A DNA stretch of 64,000 nt from SIG77 sp045589595 (GCA_045589595.1 JAZNPK010000002.1:212709-276708); one strand, 5' to 3'; shown: positions 35,086 to 44,933, counted from the stretch's first letter. Translations and numbers: made by a program. Notes: generated by a model from the sequence alone, not told the origin.

Positions 35086-36439
35086 CCTTTTTGCGTTTGT
35101 GCCACGGCAGAAACAGGAAGTAGAACAGATTCGGCAATGCCGTGGCGTATGTGGCGAGTGCATACCCCAGAACGATCCCCGTCAGACCCCATCCGAACCA
35201 GATACCCAGCAGCCAACTGAATGTGATCCGGAACACGAAACCGTCCAGCAGCGCGATGATCAGGCTGAAAAATGCATCCCCGATCCCCTGCAGAAAACCG
35301 TTCGTTCCCTTCATGATCAGCAGGGCAGGGTAGTGAAGCAGGATGAGGGAAAGGATCAGCGAAGAAAGTTTCAGCACCTCCGGATCGTCCGTAAAGATCC
35401 CGAACATCTGTTCCGGATAGAACCAGAGCAGAAATCCGAACACCAGAAAAAATCCGCCGCTGATGATCCAGGCATCCCACACCGCCCGGCGGATACGGTC
35501 AAATTTTCCGGCACCCATATTCTGGGCGGTAATGGTGCTGACCGCCATCATAACGCCTTGAGAGATCTTGTTGGCAAATTCATCCAGCCGCATGGCAACG
35601 CCGAAAGCCGCCGATGCCGCCACGCCGATGGAATTGATCAGCGCCAGTACAAACAGCATGGAAACATTGATTGCTGCAAACCGGATGGCAAAGGGGATAC
35701 CAAGTTTGATCAGTGCTTTCAGAATCGCCCGGTCCATTACGAAGGAACGCAGTTTGAAATCGAAGCCGAACCCCGCCCGGTTCCGGTAAAGATATTCCAG
35801 CGACAGCGCAAAGGCGACGATCTGGCTCAATGCCGTGGCAAATGCCGCTCCCGCCACGCCCCACTTGAACCACGCTACAAACACAAGGTCAAGCACAATA
35901 TTCAGCAGGGATGAGATCACGATGAACAGGAACGGACGGAAGGAATCTCCCACTCCGCGCAATACCGCCGTTGCCATATTGTAGCCGTAGATGAAAACGG
36001 AACAGCCGCCGCAGATCATCAGATACGCAGCGGCATCATCAAATGCCTGTTCAGGCGTCTGCATCAGGTGCAGTACCGGTTTTACAAGCATCACGGAAAG
36101 CAGAGACATGGCGATCCCCAGAAGCATTACCATGGAGAACAGCGTGCCGATCACGGGACTGAGCCTGTTGCGGTCACCGCTGCCGACCACCTGAGAGATC
36201 ATGACCTGTCCGCCGGTGGAAAAGCCCATCCCCAGCATCATGATGATAAAGACAAGCTGACCGGCAATGGTCACGGCGGAAATTCCGTGGCTGCCGATGA
36301 ATTTCCCCACAATGATCATATCCGTCATGGAGTACAGGACCTGCAGGGCATTGGAAAGCATGAACGGGATGGAAAAGAGAAGCAGTCTTTTGAAGATGGG
36401 ACCCTGTGTGAAGTCCTGAATAACGTCTTTGCGGTTCAT
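35078..36439 (-). CDS. MATE family multidrug/metabolite exporter
   Basis: This 453-residue protein has 12 membrane segments in two homologous halves. TQGPIFKRLLLFSIPFMLSN and VDMIIVGKF-like MTDMIIVGKFIG are the MATE N-terminal signature. The repeat in the second half reads LIKLGIPFAIRF. MATE proteins export drugs or metabolites using sodium or proton gradients, and the substrate cannot be inferred. It is single-cistron with its own promoter. Confidence 0.92.
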   Translation of the reverse strand: MNRKDVIQDFTQGPIFKRLLLFSIPFMLSNALQVLYSMTDMIIVGKFIGSHGISAVTIAGQLVFIIMMLGMGFSTGGQVMISQVVGSGDRNRLSPVIGTLFSMVMLLGIAMSLLSVMLVKPVLHLMQTPEQAFDDAAAYLMICGGCSVFIYGYNMATAVLRGVGDSFRPFLFIVISSLLNIVLDLVFVAWFKWGVAGAAFATALSQIVAFALSLEYLYRNRAGFGFDFKLRSFVMDRAILKALIKLGIPFAIRFAAINVSMLFVLALINSIGVAASAAFGVAMRLDEFANKISQGVMMAVSTITAQNMGAGKFDRIRRAVWDAWIISGGFFLVFGFLLWFYPEQMFGIFTDDPEVLKLSSLILSLILLHYPALLIMKGTNGFLQGIGDAFFSLIIALLDGFVFRITFSWLLGIWFGWGLTGIVLGYALATYATALPNLFYFLFLPWHKRKKVI

Positions 36440-36478
36440 CTTTCATCCTGTGGTTTCTGTTCCGATATCATGACCTGA

Positions 36479-36506
36479 AATATAACATAAAATCGTGAAA
36501 AGTCAA
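36479..36506 (-). promoter_or_regulatory. Promoter of the MATE exporter gene
   Basis: On the minus strand: TTGACT (36501-36506), a 16-base spacer, and TATATT (36479-36484), about 40 bases before the start codon. Confidence 0.65.
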
Positions 36507-36595
36507 TCCGTACCGCCGATTTTGAGGACAGTGGAGAATTTTTTCGGATGATCCTGCTCTCCGCACGCTTTTTTTGGAAAATTTAACTGCGGAAC

Positions 36596-36624
36596 TTGAC
36601 TTTATACGCAGGAACATTTATATT
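36596..36624 (+). promoter_or_regulatory. Promoter of the acetyl xylan esterase gene
   Basis: TTGACT at 36596-36601, a 17-base spacer, and TATATT at 36619-36624. The start codon is 40 bases downstream. Confidence 0.75.
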
Positions 36625-36664
36625 TTACGAATCTCTGATCAACCAACCAGAAAGGTTTCCGAAT

Positions 36665-37939
36665 ATGAAAAGAATTGCCTCCGTTCTCCTGTTCGGTGCC
36701 GCAGCACTCCCCGCAATGCTGTCTGCACAGAAGATCACACTGGACAAACCCGCAGGTCTGTACGACAGCAGCAAAGACAAAGAGATCGTCTTCACTGTTG
36801 ATACAGAAGGCAAAAATGTGTGTGCGGATCTGATCAAGCCCTGCGGCAAAGTCGAAGCTGTAAGAGTTGAACCGGGCGCAAAAACGTTCAAAGTCACAGC
36901 TCCCGCAGTTATCGGCTGGACCCAGTTGAAAGTCCGTCAGGTCGATCAGAAGGGCAGAGGGATCGGCAGATTCATTCACGCCGGAGCCCTGACAGACCCC
37001 TATGCCATCAAAGCCGGTGCGGAAGACCCTGCCGATTTTGATGCGTTCTGGGCAGCCGAACTCAAAAAGATGAGCGCAGTTCCCATGAATCCCGAACTGA
37101 AACCTGTGGAAGTTGCAGACAAACGGATCAAAGCCTGGACCTTCAAACTGGATTGCGGCGACGGAAATTTTGCCACCGGATATCTTTCAATGCCGGCTGA
37201 CGCCAAAGAAAAAAGTCTGCCTGCCATTGCCCAGTTCCGCGGTGCAAGCACCTACGGTCTTCCCAAAGTTTCCACGTACTATGCGTATCACTCCCTGTAT
37301 GTGGTCATGTCTCCCCATCCCACTGAATGCGGCAGAGAACCGGAATACTACAAAGAATACGTGAAATCTGTGTCCGGCTATCCGAAAAAAGATGCCGACA
37401 ACCGGGATAAATATTTTATGAAGGGGATGATCCTGCGTGTGGTCCGTACCCTTGAATTCATGCGCAACCGTCCTGAATGGGACGGCAAGACTCTGGTAAC
37501 CCACGGTGAAAGTCAGGGCGGTTTCCAGTCGATCGTCGGTGCGGCACTGGATCAGAACGTCACCTTCTGTCTGGCAATGGTCCCTGCCATGAGCGACCAT
37601 CTGGCTTACAAGAAAGGTCACATCAATGGTTGGCCGAAAGTTCTGACGATGAAAGACGGCAAACCCGTTGACAATGAATTCAATCAGAAGGCGGATAAAG
37701 TTCTGCCCTATTTCGATAACGCCATCTTTGCCAAACGGATCAAATGCCCCATCTGGATCTCCACCGGTCTGCTGGATAGCACCTGTCCGCCCGCCGGTGT
37801 ACTGGCAGTTTACAACAATCTGCCCGATGGCATCGAAAAACACATGGTCATCGAGCCGCTGAAAGGTCACAATGCCGGCTGCGCGCCTGTTGTGGATACG
37901 CTCCACAGCATCATTCTGCCGCCGCCCGTTGAAAAATGA
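36665..37939 (+). CDS. Secreted acetyl xylan esterase (AXE1 family)
   Basis: This 424-residue alpha/beta hydrolase removes acetyl groups from xylan or cephalosporin-like esters. Residues 1-21 are a signal peptide (KRIASVLLFGAAALPAMLSAQ). Residues 25-110 form an extra N-terminal beta domain. The AXE1 catalytic domain follows, with S283 in THGESQGGFQ, D371 in STGLLDSTCPP and H402 in LKGHNAG. I chose the ATG at 36665, with AAAGG nine bases upstream; an upstream in-frame TTG lies within the promoter's -35 box. A hairpin terminator follows the stop. It fits a role in plant-polysaccharide breakdown outside the cytoplasm. Confidence 0.9.
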   Translation: MKRIASVLLFGAAALPAMLSAQKITLDKPAGLYDSSKDKEIVFTVDTEGKNVCADLIKPCGKVEAVRVEPGAKTFKVTAPAVIGWTQLKVRQVDQKGRGIGRFIHAGALTDPYAIKAGAEDPADFDAFWAAELKKMSAVPMNPELKPVEVADKRIKAWTFKLDCGDGNFATGYLSMPADAKEKSLPAIAQFRGASTYGLPKVSTYYAYHSLYVVMSPHPTECGREPEYYKEYVKSVSGYPKKDADNRDKYFMKGMILRVVRTLEFMRNRPEWDGKTLVTHGESQGGFQSIVGAALDQNVTFCLAMVPAMSDHLAYKKGHINGWPKVLTMKDGKPVDNEFNQKADKVLPYFDNAIFAKRIKCPIWISTGLLDSTCPPAGVLAVYNNLPDGIEKHMVIEPLKGHNAGCAPVVDTLHSIILPPPVEK

Positions 37940-37966
37940 TCCCGGCGTAAATCATCAGAAATGACA

Positions 37967-37998
37967 GAAACGGCAGTCGTGAGCGGCTGCCGTTTTTT
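37967..37998 (+). terminator. Rho-independent terminator after the esterase gene
   Basis: AAACGGCAG (37967-37975) pairs with CTGCCGTTT (37986-37994) with further pairing in the loop, followed by T residues to 37998. It sits between two convergent genes. Confidence 0.75.
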
Positions 37999-38005
37999 TA
38001 TGGAT

Positions 38006-39658
38006 TCAATACCGCAGTTCCTGTTTGAAATGGGTACCGAGTACATGCCGGTCACGGAGTTTATTGTACTTGGCTTTGTTTGACCAGAATTCTTTGAAAT
38101 CCTGATTGAACCGGTCCATATCGATCCCCGCCCACGCGGCGGCACAGGCGGCGGCAGGATTTCCGGTCGTTGTCAGTTTGTCAAGATAAATGGCGGGGAT
38201 CGCGGCATAACGCGCAGAGATCATCCGGTCTTTGTGGGTGGTGAATCCCTTGTAGATATAACACATCAGGGCGAATGCCGCGCGGTAAGTGCGGTCTTTG
38301 TCGGCGTAAAATTCCTGATAGGAAAGACTCAACAGTTTCCGCACATCGGCATAGGGACTGAACAGAACTTTCCGCGCCTGTTCCAGATTATCCCGGGTGA
38401 TCGCCATGGAGTAAGTGTCTTCCCGCTTCTGATAGTCGATCTTCTCAAAATAAGTTGCGCTTCCTTCATTGAACCACGCCTGTGCTTCCGCGCCGTTGGT
38501 GGTATGGTGGAGATACTGATGGAACAGTTCGTGATGCAGCACGGCTTTTTTCTGATATTCCTGTTCATCGGCGGACATCTTTGAATCCAGATAAAACACC
38601 AGTTCCTGCCGGGACGCCATCCAGCAGCCCGCGCTCCATTTTTCCATGCCGGAGTAGGCGAGATAATCGGATTTCCGTTCAAAAATACGGATCACCGGCA
38701 CGGATGTCACGGCGGCTGTGGTCGGGATCAGGTCTTCGTAGGCGTTGTAAACTTTTTCCGCTTCTTCCTGTATAAAATGGATGTTTTTGTGTTTCCGGAG
38801 ATCGGAAATGAAAACAAAGTGTTCCGTTTCGTGATACCACCAGCCCGGCGCATTTTTCAGACTGTCAATCACCCGCTTCCGGCTTGCTTCCTGAGCTTTG
38901 CGGATGGTCTTTTTCAATGTCCGTTCCGGCTTGATCTCAACAGGGGCATCGTCCTCTTTCTGCGACGCTCTGACCTTCAGAAACTGAAAACTTTTGATAC
39001 TGGCGGTCAGGGCTTTCCGCATCGCTTTTGCGTCGTTCTCATCATAAGGCGGGAACTTGTATTCGATGACGAACCGTCTGCCGTCCGTGTTTTCCACCGA
39101 CAGATAAAACAGGAATCTGCCCATTTGGGATTCCGCTTCATATACCGCGTACTTGAAATCTTTTTTTCCGATTTCAAGATCTGCTTCTTTCAGTTCCGTT
39201 CCGCTCAACATTTTCAGCCACGATGTCATTTCCGGCGCGTCTCCGTCTTTCAACCGTTTCTGCCGGATCCAGTTGTCAAAATCATCCAGCATCACATATC
39301 CATCCGGAATGTTTTCGGCGGGCAGTTCGGGACGGAAGATCCGGATGGAGATCTCCTCATCTGAAATGAAACAGGCGTGTGTTTGTTTGTACCGCCAGTA
39401 TTCTCCGGACTCGACCAGTTTGTTTTTCCGGTCCTTGTCCGTATCAGCGTAATAGACCGCGTAGAACGGAATGGGTGTGAACCGGCATTTGCGGAATACG
39501 CGCATACGCAGTCCGCCGTCCTCCAGCGTGACTCTTTCGCCGATGCCGGGGCGTGAAAGTTTTTCCGGTTTCTTTTCCGGAGCCTGACTGTGCAGGGAAA
39601 GTATCAGACCGCAGCAGAAAATGCCGAGAATCAGGTTGCGAATGATTTTTGTTTTCAT
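38006..39658 (-). CDS. Secreted gluzincin-like metallopeptidase (DUF1570-like)
   Basis: This 550-residue protein has a signal peptide (residues 1-25, LILGIFCCGLILSLHSQA). The first 230 residues form a beta-rich domain of unknown type. A short charged linker follows, then a peptidase-like domain. Its zinc motif is LHHELFHQYLHH (H376, E377, H380), and the third ligand is E398 in WFNEGSATYFE, the classic gluzincin arrangement. YHETEHFVFISD at 275 resembles the start of the peptidase-MA/DUF1570 group common in Planctomycetes and relatives. The substrate is unknown. No ribosome-binding site is obvious. It converges on the esterase gene. Confidence 0.8.
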   Translation of the reverse strand: MKTKIIRNLILGIFCCGLILSLHSQAPEKKPEKLSRPGIGERVTLEDGGLRMRVFRKCRFTPIPFYAVYYADTDKDRKNKLVESGEYWRYKQTHACFISDEEISIRIFRPELPAENIPDGYVMLDDFDNWIRQKRLKDGDAPEMTSWLKMLSGTELKEADLEIGKKDFKYAVYEAESQMGRFLFYLSVENTDGRRFVIEYKFPPYDENDAKAMRKALTASIKSFQFLKVRASQKEDDAPVEIKPERTLKKTIRKAQEASRKRVIDSLKNAPGWWYHETEHFVFISDLRKHKNIHFIQEEAEKVYNAYEDLIPTTAAVTSVPVIRIFERKSDYLAYSGMEKWSAGCWMASRQELVFYLDSKMSADEQEYQKKAVLHHELFHQYLHHTTNGAEAQAWFNEGSATYFEKIDYQKREDTYSMAITRDNLEQARKVLFSPYADVRKLLSLSYQEFYADKDRTYRAAFALMCYIYKGFTTHKDRMISARYAAIPAIYLDKLTTTGNPAAACAAAWAGIDMDRFNQDFKEFWSNKAKYNKLRDRHVLGTHFKQELRY

Positions 39659-39686
39659 TTTTTTCGTGTTTTCTTTTGAATTTGAT

Positions 39687-39715
39687 TTGAAAAAAAGGGG
39701 TTCGTGGAGTATATT
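39687..39715 (+). promoter_or_regulatory. Promoter of rpmE
   Basis: TTGAAA at 39687-39692, a 17-base spacer, and TATATT at 39710-39715. The start codon is 90 bases downstream, which leaves room for leader control of a ribosomal-protein gene, but no clear structure is seen. Confidence 0.65.
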
Positions 39716-39805
39716 GATTGATCTTCAGATTGCATTATGATATAATGTAATGTGGGATCCCGGAATTACCAATTAAAATTTTAATTTTTTGAGAGGATTG
39801 TTGAA

Positions 39806-40015
39806 ATGAAAGAAGGTATCCATCCTGAGTACGGCCCGGCAAAGGTCATCTGCGCATGCGGCAAAGTGTGGGACATCTACTCCACCCGTAAAGAACAGAA
39901 AGTCGGTATCTGCGCAGAATGTCATCCGTTCATCACCGGCAAACAGAAACTCGTTGACGTCGCCGGTCGCGTGGAAAAATTCCGCCGCCGTTACCAGAAG
40001 GGCGATGCGAAGTAA
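39806..40015 (+). CDS. rpmE: 50S ribosomal protein L31
   Basis: This 69-residue L31 is the zinc-binding (C+) form, with CACG (C16, C18) and CAECH (C36, C39). KEGIHPEYGPAKVIC and HPFITGKQKLVDVAGRVEKFRRRY are strongly conserved. It sits in the large subunit's central protuberance, contacting the 30S. GAGAGGAT precedes the start. It stands before prfA, a pairing seen in other bacteria, but a terminator separates the two. Confidence 0.97.
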   Translation: MKEGIHPEYGPAKVICACGKVWDIYSTRKEQKVGICAECHPFITGKQKLVDVAGRVEKFRRRYQKGDAK

Positions 40016-40038
40016 GTGCTGTTGCGCTTTCTGCACTG

Positions 40039-40081
40039 AAAAATCCGTTTTCTCCCAATCCGGCGGGGAAGCGGATTTTTT
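40039..40081 (+). terminator. Rho-independent terminator between rpmE and prfA
   Basis: AAAAATCCG pairs with CGGATTTTT across a partly paired loop, ending in a run of T residues. It sits in the 78-base gap after rpmE. Confidence 0.7.
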
Positions 40082-40093
40082 GTTTTTACGGCG

Positions 40094-41200
40094 ATGGCTA
40101 TGACACCACAGGATCTGGAACAAATCATTGCACCCATGCGGACCCGCTGTTCTGAATTGGAATCGGAACTGGGGGATCCCGCTGTGTATGCCGATCCGGT
40201 CAAATCCGGCAGACTGCTCCGGGAACGCAGCCGCCTGAGTCATTTCTTTTCGCTGTACGATTCGTGGCGGCAGATCACTGAAACGCTGGCTGATGATCAG
40301 ACGATGCTGGGATCCGAACAGGATGCCGCACTGTTGGAAATGGTCCGCAGTGAAATGGAGCTGCTGAAAGAACAGCTCGCCGCCGCTGAAAAACAACTCC
40401 TTTCCGCATTGATCTCCCCGGATCCCTGCGATACCCGCGATACTATTGTGGAGCTGCGTCCCGCCGCCGGCGGAGATGAAGCCGCCCTCTTTGCGGCGGA
40501 AATGTTCCGGATGTATCTCCACTATGCCGAGCGGCGCGGATGGAAAAGCGAAGTTCTGGATTTGAGCGAAACCGGACTCGGCGGTGTGAAGGAAGTTACA
40601 TTTTCGCTTTCCGGGACCGATGTGTTTTCCCGGATGAAATTTGAAAGCGGTGTTCACCGTGTGCAGCGTGTACCGACAACTGAGTCAGGGGGCAGGATCC
40701 ACACCAGCACCATCACCGTTTCCGTATTGCCCGAAGCCGATGAACTGGACGATATCCAGATCCGCACAGAAGATCTGGAGATCTCCACATTCCGTTCCTC
40801 CGGTCCCGGCGGACAGAATGTGAACCGTACCGATTCGGCGGTCCGGATCGTTCACAAACCCAGCGGCATTGTGGTTGCCAGTCAGCAGGAACGGTCCCAG
40901 ATCCGGAACCGTGAGATCGCGCTGCGCATCCTCAAGTCCAAACTGCTGGAGATCCGGAATCGCGAAGAAGCGGCAAAGCAGGCTGAAAGCAAACGGTCAC
41001 AAGTCGGGACCGGCGACCGCAGTGAGCGGATCCGGACCTACAATTTTCCCCAGAACCGGATCACAGATCACCGGTTCGGGGTCTCCGCATTTGATCTGCC
41101 GGCATTGATGGAAGGGGATTTGGATCTGATCCTGGATCCTCTTTTTGAAACCGTCGGAAAAAAACAGTTGGAGCAGCTGACAGCTCCCGCGATAAACTGA
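40094..41200 (+). CDS. prfA: Peptide chain release factor 1
   Basis: This 368-residue factor ends translation at UAA and UAG. The codon-reading site is VPTTESGGRIHTST, i.e. P-T-T in the place of the RF1 PxT motif (RF2 has SPF). The catalytic GGQ lies in SGPGGQNVNRTDSAVR near residue 240. TYNFPQNRITDHR is the usual C-terminal signature. The start may be ATG 40094 or 40100; neither has a good ribosome-binding site. The prmC methylase gene, often next door, is absent. An ABC exporter gene follows after 12 bases. Confidence 0.95.
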   Translation: MAMTPQDLEQIIAPMRTRCSELESELGDPAVYADPVKSGRLLRERSRLSHFFSLYDSWRQITETLADDQTMLGSEQDAALLEMVRSEMELLKEQLAAAEKQLLSALISPDPCDTRDTIVELRPAAGGDEAALFAAEMFRMYLHYAERRGWKSEVLDLSETGLGGVKEVTFSLSGTDVFSRMKFESGVHRVQRVPTTESGGRIHTSTITVSVLPEADELDDIQIRTEDLEISTFRSSGPGGQNVNRTDSAVRIVHKPSGIVVASQQERSQIRNREIALRILKSKLLEIRNREEAAKQAESKRSQVGTGDRSERIRTYNFPQNRITDHRFGVSAFDLPALMEGDLDLILDPLFETVGKKQLEQLTAPAIN

Positions 41201-41212
41201 AAGGAAAAACCA

Positions 41213-43009
41213 ATGCCCCCACCGCATTTCTTCTCGGAACATCCGCCTAAAAAGTTTACCTGGCAGGAACAGAAAGCCATGATCAAGTCTTTCATCCGCT
41301 ACTATCCGCGCCATAAAAAACTGATGTGGATCGACCTCTTTTTTGTGTTTATCTCACCGCTTTTTTCCACGGTTATGCCCGTGATCGTCTACAACGCGTT
41401 CCAGACATATCTGCCGGAAAAAAATGTCAGAATGCTCGCCGTCTGTCTGGGCGGGATCTTCTGCCTGACGGCGTTCAGCATCGTTTCCAACTACATCCGG
41501 ATGCGTTTCGGTCATGTGCTGGGCGTCCGGATGGAAGCGGATATGAGAACGGACCTTTTTGCCCATTTGCAGAAACTTTCTTTCAGTTACTTTGACAAAA
41601 CCAAGACGGGGCATATCATGTCCCGAATTTCCAACGACTTGAGTATGATCGCCGAGGTTGCGCATCATTGCCCGGAAGACATTATTTCCGCATTCCTCCT
41701 CCTTTGCGGCGGCTTGACGGTCATGCTGTGGATCAATCCGTTCCTGACGCTGCTCACGCTGCTGCCGGTGCCGTTTATGATTCTCTGGAGTACGAAATAT
41801 CTGCCGAAAATGCGGGAATGTCACCGCAGTGTCCGCAAAGAGATCGCGGAGATCAACAGTCAGGTGGAAAATTCCATTCAGGGCGTCCGCGAAGTCAAGT
41901 CCTACACCAATGAAAATTACGAAGTCCGCAAATTCAATACGGTGAACAATTCGTTCCGGAAAGCCCGCGAACGGGTGTTCTCCATGATGGCGTTTTTCCA
42001 TTCCGGCATGATGTTTTTCATGAACGGATACACCATTATTTTTATTGCGCTCGGCATCCTGATGATCTATCTGGACAAAGCCAATGCGGCGGAACTGATC
42101 ACCTTTTTCATGTATTCCAATCAGATCCACATGCCCATTATGCGACTGGTCGGTTTCGTGGAACAGTATCAGCAGGGAATGGCTGCATTTGAACGGTTCC
42201 ACGAAGTCATGATGGAGCAGCCGGATATTCAGGATAAACCGGATGCCATCACTGCTTTGCCCGGACCGCTCCGCGGCGGGATCCGGTTCGACAATGTTTC
42301 TTTCAAGTATGCGGATATGAAAGACGAAGAAGCCAATGTGCTGAAAAATATTTCCTTCACTGTCCAGCCGGGCGAAACCGTCGCACTTGTCGGTGAATCC
42401 GGCGCCGGAAAAACGACGCTGGCGGCTCTCATCCCCCGGTTCTACGAACCGCAGCAGGGAACGATTTCCATTGACGATATCCCCGTGGGTGATTTCGCCC
42501 AGCGGCTCCTCCGTGCCAATGTGGGGATCGTTCAGCAGACGCCGTTCCTTTTTGATGCGACCATCCGGGAAAATATCCTTTTCGGCAGACCTGAAGCGTC
42601 GGAAGAAGAATTGATCGAAGCCGCCAAAGCCGCCAATATTTACGATTTCATCCAGACGCTCCCTGCCGGATTTGATTCCAACTGCGGCGAAAACGGTGTG
42701 CGTCTTTCCGGCGGTCAGAAACAGCGTATCAGTATTGCCCGTATCTTCCTGAAAAATCCCCCGCTGCTGATTTTTGATGAGGCGACAAGTTCCCTTGACA
42801 ACGAATCAGAAGCCTTTGTGCAGGAATCGATGGACCGCCTCTGCCACGGCAGGACCACGGTCATCATTGCCCACCGTCTTTCCACCATCAAAAATGCGGA
42901 CCGTATTTTCTGTATGCGGAGCGGTGAGATCATTGAGCGCGGTACTCACGCCGAATTGCTGGAACTGGGCGGTTACTACAAAGAACTTTATACCATGCAT
43001 TCGTTCTGA
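41213..43009 (+). CDS. ABC exporter, fused membrane and ATPase domains (MsbA-like)
   Basis: This 598-residue half-transporter has six membrane segments in residues 40-320, including the LSFSYFDKTKTGHIMSR coupling region, followed by an ATPase domain. Motifs are VGESGAGKTT (Walker A), QQTPFLF (Q-loop), RLSGGQKQRISIAR (signature), LLIFDEATSSLD (Walker B) and IIAHRL (H-loop). It would act as a homodimer. MsbA-type lipid A flipping, lipid export and drug export are all possible. Spacing suggests cotranscription with prfA. Its stop abuts the convergent glycosyltransferase stop with no gap. Confidence 0.92.
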   Translation: MPPPHFFSEHPPKKFTWQEQKAMIKSFIRYYPRHKKLMWIDLFFVFISPLFSTVMPVIVYNAFQTYLPEKNVRMLAVCLGGIFCLTAFSIVSNYIRMRFGHVLGVRMEADMRTDLFAHLQKLSFSYFDKTKTGHIMSRISNDLSMIAEVAHHCPEDIISAFLLLCGGLTVMLWINPFLTLLTLLPVPFMILWSTKYLPKMRECHRSVRKEIAEINSQVENSIQGVREVKSYTNENYEVRKFNTVNNSFRKARERVFSMMAFFHSGMMFFMNGYTIIFIALGILMIYLDKANAAELITFFMYSNQIHMPIMRLVGFVEQYQQGMAAFERFHEVMMEQPDIQDKPDAITALPGPLRGGIRFDNVSFKYADMKDEEANVLKNISFTVQPGETVALVGESGAGKTTLAALIPRFYEPQQGTISIDDIPVGDFAQRLLRANVGIVQQTPFLFDATIRENILFGRPEASEEELIEAAKAANIYDFIQTLPAGFDSNCGENGVRLSGGQKQRISIARIFLKNPPLLIFDEATSSLDNESEAFVQESMDRLCHGRTTVIIAHRLSTIKNADRIFCMRSGEIIERGTHAELLELGGYYKELYTMHSF

Positions 43010-43732
43010 TCAGCCGCGCCGGAGCAGTCTGGCGGCAAATGCACGGAGCGTTGTCGCCAGACGGAATCCCAGCACGAACAGACGGGAAAATCCGTTCCGG
43101 CGCAGGACTTGCACGACTTCTGCGGCGGCTTCTTTTCTGCGTTTTGTGCTGATGCCGCCCAGGGCGAATACCGTCAGTTCCCGGTCGAGATAATGAAATT
43201 TGACGCCGGAATGTTTCGCCCGGATGAACAGATCAAGATCCGCACAGATCCGGTATTGTGTGTCGTATCCGCCAAGAGATTCCCATACGCTTTTCCGTAT
43301 GAAACAGGCAGGATGATAGATCCTTGCACCGTGAAACGAGGATAACCCGCCAGGCGGCACGATCCGCCGTCCGGTGACACGGATATTGCCGTGAACGATC
43401 CCCGCCTCCGGGTGATCGGCAAATGCCTGACGCACGGCATCAAGCGTGCCGGGCAGATAATGGTCATCCGCATTGAGCCATGCGATCACATCGCCGTCTG
43501 CGAGCCGCGCGCCTTTGTTCATGGCGTCATAGATCCCGTTGTCCGGTTCGGAAAGAACACGGGCGTCGCCCGGTTCCGACAGCAGCCGCCGCGTCACTTC
43601 GTCTGTGGAACAGTTGTCAATAAGCCAATGGGCGTCCGCTCCGTTGCTTCTGACGGAATCCATACAGGTTTTCAGGGATCCACCCGTGTTGAAAACTGCG
43701 GTTACAACAGCGATCCTGACCGGTTCAGCCAT
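43010..43732 (-). CDS. Glycosyltransferase family 2
   Basis: This 240-residue GT-A enzyme has the nucleotide-sugar strand IAVVTAVFNTGGSLKTCMDSV. The metal-binding DxD-type site is AWLNADD, and SEPDNGIYDAMNKGARLADGD is typical of GT2 enzymes related to colanic-acid WcaA/WcaE-type transferases. The C-terminus is basic and amphipathic (LATTLRAFAARLLRR), suggesting membrane contact. I chose the ATG at 43732, with GGAGG 8 to 10 bases upstream inside the end of the previous gene; an in-frame ATG at 43765 is longer. It is the third gene of a glycosyltransferase operon. Confidence 0.85.
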   Translation of the reverse strand: MAEPVRIAVVTAVFNTGGSLKTCMDSVRSNGADAHWLIDNCSTDEVTRRLLSEPGDARVLSEPDNGIYDAMNKGARLADGDVIAWLNADDHYLPGTLDAVRQAFADHPEAGIVHGNIRVTGRRIVPPGGLSSFHGARIYHPACFIRKSVWESLGGYDTQYRICADLDLFIRAKHSGVKFHYLDRELTVFALGGISTKRRKEAAAEVVQVLRRNGFSRLFVLGFRLATTLRAFAARLLRRG

Positions 43733-44933
43733 GATGGGTTCCTCCATATTGAACGGTTTCTTCATACAGCGCCAGATAATCTTTCAGCGGATCCGGTTTC
43801 TGTTCGGGGATCCGGATCTGATCCGGATGAAATGCCGCCCACATGATCTTGTCGGCAAGTTCTTGAGTATCATAACATTCTGCCAAAGTATCGAGCCCTG
43901 TCATCCCCGGCGTTCCACCGGTCCGGAATGCCGCAACGGGTGTGCCGCAAGCCAATGATTCCTGTATGATGCAGGACGCATTTTCGATCAGACTCGGCTG
44001 GATCAGAACATCAGCCGCCGCATACAGCAGCGCCATCTGTTTTTCATCGGTGACGGTGCCGAAGGATCTGTGGGGCAGAGGGATGCTGTCCCCCATTTTC
44101 CCGGATCCGAAACTGCAGAGCAGAAACCGGTCTTTCTGATCGGCAAAAAACTGCAGCGATTCCCGGAGCAGGTGCATCCCTTTGACAGGCGCAGCGTTGC
44201 TCTGGGCTCCGGTCAGCAGGATCTTTTTATCTGCCGGAAGACCGAGAGATGCCCGCGCATCGGCTTTGTCCATTTTGCAGAAGATGTTGGTATCGATCAT
44301 GTTGGGAATGTAAGAACACGCCTTTCCCGCAAAAAGTTTGCTGTCGCTGAAACGATCCGCCAGCCATTGACCCGGCGCTGTGAAACGGAAGGGCAGATCG
44401 CTCCAGCCGTGACGCATTTTTCTGCGCCATGTGACGCTGTTCAGATCAAAACAGGAGCCGTTGTAGCCGGTTTTATAGCGGGTGTCTCCGGGATCCAGCG
44501 GATTGATGTAATGCTCCGCACCGCAGAACGCCCAGGTATCGTGGAGTGTCCAGATCACCGGTTTGCGGATGCGGGGGATCTGACGGATGGACAGCATTTC
44601 TCCGCCGGGCCAGTGCAGATGGATCAGGTCCGCATCGCTTCCGTTGATGGCATCCAGTGCCGCCGGATTGTCAAAAAGATTCAGGGAATGAGCGCAGGGA
44701 TTGCCGTCATGGATCAGGGAGATCAGCCTTGCGGAAAGCCGTTGGGAGATGACCGCACGCCGGTATGCCGCCGCCGGAAATTCTGTTACGGACGGATCGT
44801 CAGAAGTCTTTTGCATCACCAGCATGGATGATTGTGCCGCTCCGCTGTTTTTGAGTGCAGAATGAAGCCGGAACGCCGCTCTGCCGCTGCCGCTGTACTG
44901 ATCGTAATATGTTACATGAAGGACCTTCAGCAT
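43725..44933 (-). CDS. Glycosyltransferase family 4 (GT-B)
   Basis: This 402-residue enzyme has the two-domain GT-B layout. MLKVLHVTYYDQYSGSGRAAFRLH opens the acceptor domain. PVIWTLHDTWAFCGAEHY is a hallmark of O-antigen/capsule transferases of this family. The donor domain carries LLTGAQSNAAPVKGMHLL and the sugar-nucleotide site ENASCIIQESLACGTPVAAFRTGG with the E-x7-E pattern. It is coupled by one overlapping base to the gene upstream and by eight bases to the one downstream. Confidence 0.87.
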   Translation of the reverse strand: MLKVLHVTYYDQYSGSGRAAFRLHSALKNSGAAQSSMLVMQKTSDDPSVTEFPAAAYRRAVISQRLSARLISLIHDGNPCAHSLNLFDNPAALDAINGSDADLIHLHWPGGEMLSIRQIPRIRKPVIWTLHDTWAFCGAEHYINPLDPGDTRYKTGYNGSCFDLNSVTWRRKMRHGWSDLPFRFTAPGQWLADRFSDSKLFAGKACSYIPNMIDTNIFCKMDKADARASLGLPADKKILLTGAQSNAAPVKGMHLLRESLQFFADQKDRFLLCSFGSGKMGDSIPLPHRSFGTVTDEKQMALLYAAADVLIQPSLIENASCIIQESLACGTPVAAFRTGGTPGMTGLDTLAECYDTQELADKIMWAAFHPDQIRIPEQKPDPLKDYLALYEETVQYGGTHHG